Shown here: piece by piece, positions 62,275 through 64,000 of the stretch
How the letters are laid out: every line of letters starts with the position of its first letter
How positions within the stretch are numbered: position 1 is the first letter of the stretch
DNA from: Paraspadella gotoi
Taxonomy: Eukaryota; Chaetognatha
Reading direction: 5' to 3'
Assembly: GCA_051294375.1 (NCBI GenBank)
Contig: CM119269.1
Location: forward strand, 15,139,918 to 15,203,917
Length of the DNA stretch: 64,000 nucleotides
Notes under the pieces: model-generated
Seen by the model: the letters and a program-made list of their open reading frames with translations, nothing else
Databases searched by the model: none
What the model was told of the DNA's origin: nothing
Position numbers and translations under genes: made by a program

Positions 62275-62710
62275 AACGGTTTTTCGATGGTAAAAAGATA
62301 ACATGCGCGACTGGAATGCTTAACATTACGAGTTCGATGCTGGAAAAAATTTCTTTTGAATAAAAAACAAAGAAAGGGAGAGAAAGAGAAAAAAAGAAAG
62401 AGAGAAAGAAAGAAATAAGAAAAAAAAAAAGAACATGGAACTTTCAGCTCAGCCGCTGCAGAGCTAAACTTGCTTTTGGAACAATCAGAAGAGGCAACAA
62501 CTGAGAAAAAGAAATAAAATTTGTTGCCTATATAACAAGCTAATTTGCATATTACATATTATATTATATTTATATATTTATTATTTATTTATATTATATT
62601 ATATTTATTGATTATAAAATGTAAACAAATTTTGATGAATGACCTCATTAGTTTTAAAGGTCCTTGATAATGAGAATATATATCTAAATTTTCAGCTTTG
62701 TACAATTGCA
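62275..62710 (+). repeat. tRNA-like-headed repeat (family D), copy 2
   Basis: AAAAAGATAACATGCGCGACT and ACGAGTTCGATGCTGG correspond to the head of copy 1. A purine-rich body and a tail ending AAATTTTCAGCTTTG follow, as in copy 1. Confidence 0.5.
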
Positions 62711-62852
62711 AATAATATTAATATTTGCAATATATATAATATTTGAAATATTATACCACTTTATTGATAGGGAAGCCAGATACTCTAGGAGTGAATAAAC
62801 GAGACTGAGACAGTCGTGATTAAAAGCTTGCAAGGACCTGCCAAATCATTAT

Positions 62853-62945
62853 CTTGTAAGAGTGATGGAGGCCTTAAACCACCAAAGCCTGTCCATAGTC
62901 ATGGGCAATATAGCTTATTTATTAAATGAATGGATAATTTTTATA
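62853..62945 (+). repeat. Short dispersed repeat (copy 2)
   Basis: This matches 44435-44525 (GGCCTTAAACCACCAAAGCC, then TAGCTTATTTATTAAATGAA). Confidence 0.6.
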
Positions 62946-63094
62946 TTTTCATGAGAAGAGATCTATAATTTTTAACGCCAACAACGACGACGCCATTTAC
63001 GGGGACCATCGCATTATTGCGACGATAAAAAGTCGTTGTATGTAAACAAACAATTCATTTTCTACCTCAAATGAGTCAAATGCAACATGTGGAT

Positions 63095-64000
63095 GAATGC
63101 AATATCAGCAATTTGACAATCAAGTTTACATAACATACAGATAGACGCCAGTAGTGCATTGATGAACAGGAGAGAGAAATTAATTTTCGTTCACTTTTTC
63201 AAGTTTTTTTGAAAAAATTATAACGAAAAAACTAAAATTTACTATCCTACATAAAAAAACCATATATATTACCAGTGTTGTTTATAGTTTAATTTAAACT
63301 ATTTTACAAACATAAATAACTTTACTAATAATATTTAAAAATAACTATTCATTGAAAATAAAGCAAACGAAACAAAACGCTTCTTAAAACTTACCAAAAT
63401 GTGTTGCAAAACAAGAAAAATATACTTAAATTTTTTTCAATATTATTAAAAAATATATAAAAAATTAACAGGGTTAATAAACAGTCAGGAAAATATAAAG
63501 TACACTGAGCGAGAAATAAAAAAAGCGAAATCATCAGATCAAGAGAAACACGATAGTGTTCAACAATGAATTCAATGATGACCGCAAAAAACAAAAAAGG
63601 CAAGCGATGAAGGCTCCGGAAACAATAGGAAGAGGAAGTTGGGGTTCAAGTGATAAACACAAGGAAGAGCGCGAGGGAAAGGGAGGGAAAGGGTAAGAAA
63701 GGGAGTTTAGACAAAAGGGGAGAGTATGCCAGGGAGAGGGATGGATATGAAAGAAGATAAGATAAAGTCAAACCTCAGATCTGGTGAGCGTTTGACGCTT
63801 TGAAAATAAGCAAGGGAATGAAACGGAAAAAACACCAAGCCAAAGTCGTAGCGAATTAAATTGATTTAACGATTTAAAAAATATTTCGACTTTCATACGC
63901 TGCTTTTGGGAAAATAGGTTAAGCATAAAGTGGAATTTTTTTACAGTACAAGGACCAAGTTACCTTAACAAATTTTGATATTGTCAGCAAATAGGAATAA
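63095..64000. other. Non-coding end of window
   Basis: AT-rich, then purine-rich from 63600 to 63760. No exon, RNA gene or repeat family is recognised. Confidence 0.5.

Overview
This is metazoan nuclear DNA, probably from an invertebrate. Genes have spliceosomal introns with GT/AG ends, and most exon phases join exactly. GC-rich exons sit in AT-rich introns and intergenic DNA. The gene set is animal-specific: an endocannabinoid-producing diacylglycerol lipase, Rab27, SLC6 and SLC7 transporters, a bestrophin, a PTB-domain protein and an SR splicing factor. I cannot name the phylum. Runs of N, homopolymer indels between duplicated stretches and repeated gap flanks show a draft, partly uncorrected assembly.

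Layout. 1-1336 is a low-quality duplicate stitched from two downstream places (a broken C11orf54 copy and a repeat). 1362-5070 holds a decayed Tc1-like element and an inverted-repeat element that carries a tandem tRNA-derived SINE. 5347-10719 is a compact plus-strand trio: xylulokinase (XYLB, 7 exons), a C11orf54-type ester hydrolase (5 exons, only 75 nt downstream) and Rab27 (4 exons). 14250-11953 (minus) is an SLC7 light-chain amino-acid transporter. 14.8-20.4 kb is a 2.7-kb AT-rich repeat block present twice around a gap, with hammerhead-ribozyme-like motifs and SINE units. 38691-22371 (minus) is one large gene, a DAGL-alpha-type lipase of about 30 exons. Its first intron holds a complete seven-exon PTB-domain gene on the opposite strand (35259-38322), and a later intron holds an initiator tRNA-Met gene, also antisense. 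39-43 kb has microsatellites and no gene I can support. 43-44.7 kb is a nest of inverted repeats and hammerhead-like motifs. 48916-45724 (minus) is an SRSF4/6-type splicing factor. 53461-49550 (minus) is a bestrophin. 58916-54469 (minus) is an SLC6 transporter. 59-64 kb is repeat-rich and apparently non-coding.

Functional links. Several products act at secretory or neuronal membranes (Rab27 exocytosis, DAGL lipid signalling, SLC6 uptake, bestrophin anion channel), but nothing shows they are co-regulated. XYLB, C11orf54 and Rab27 are close enough to be co-transcribed. The least expected content is the set of hammerhead-like motifs in several repeat families, the gene nested in DAGL intron 1, and the roughly 960-residue DAGL tail that keeps a Homer-type PPxxF motif.
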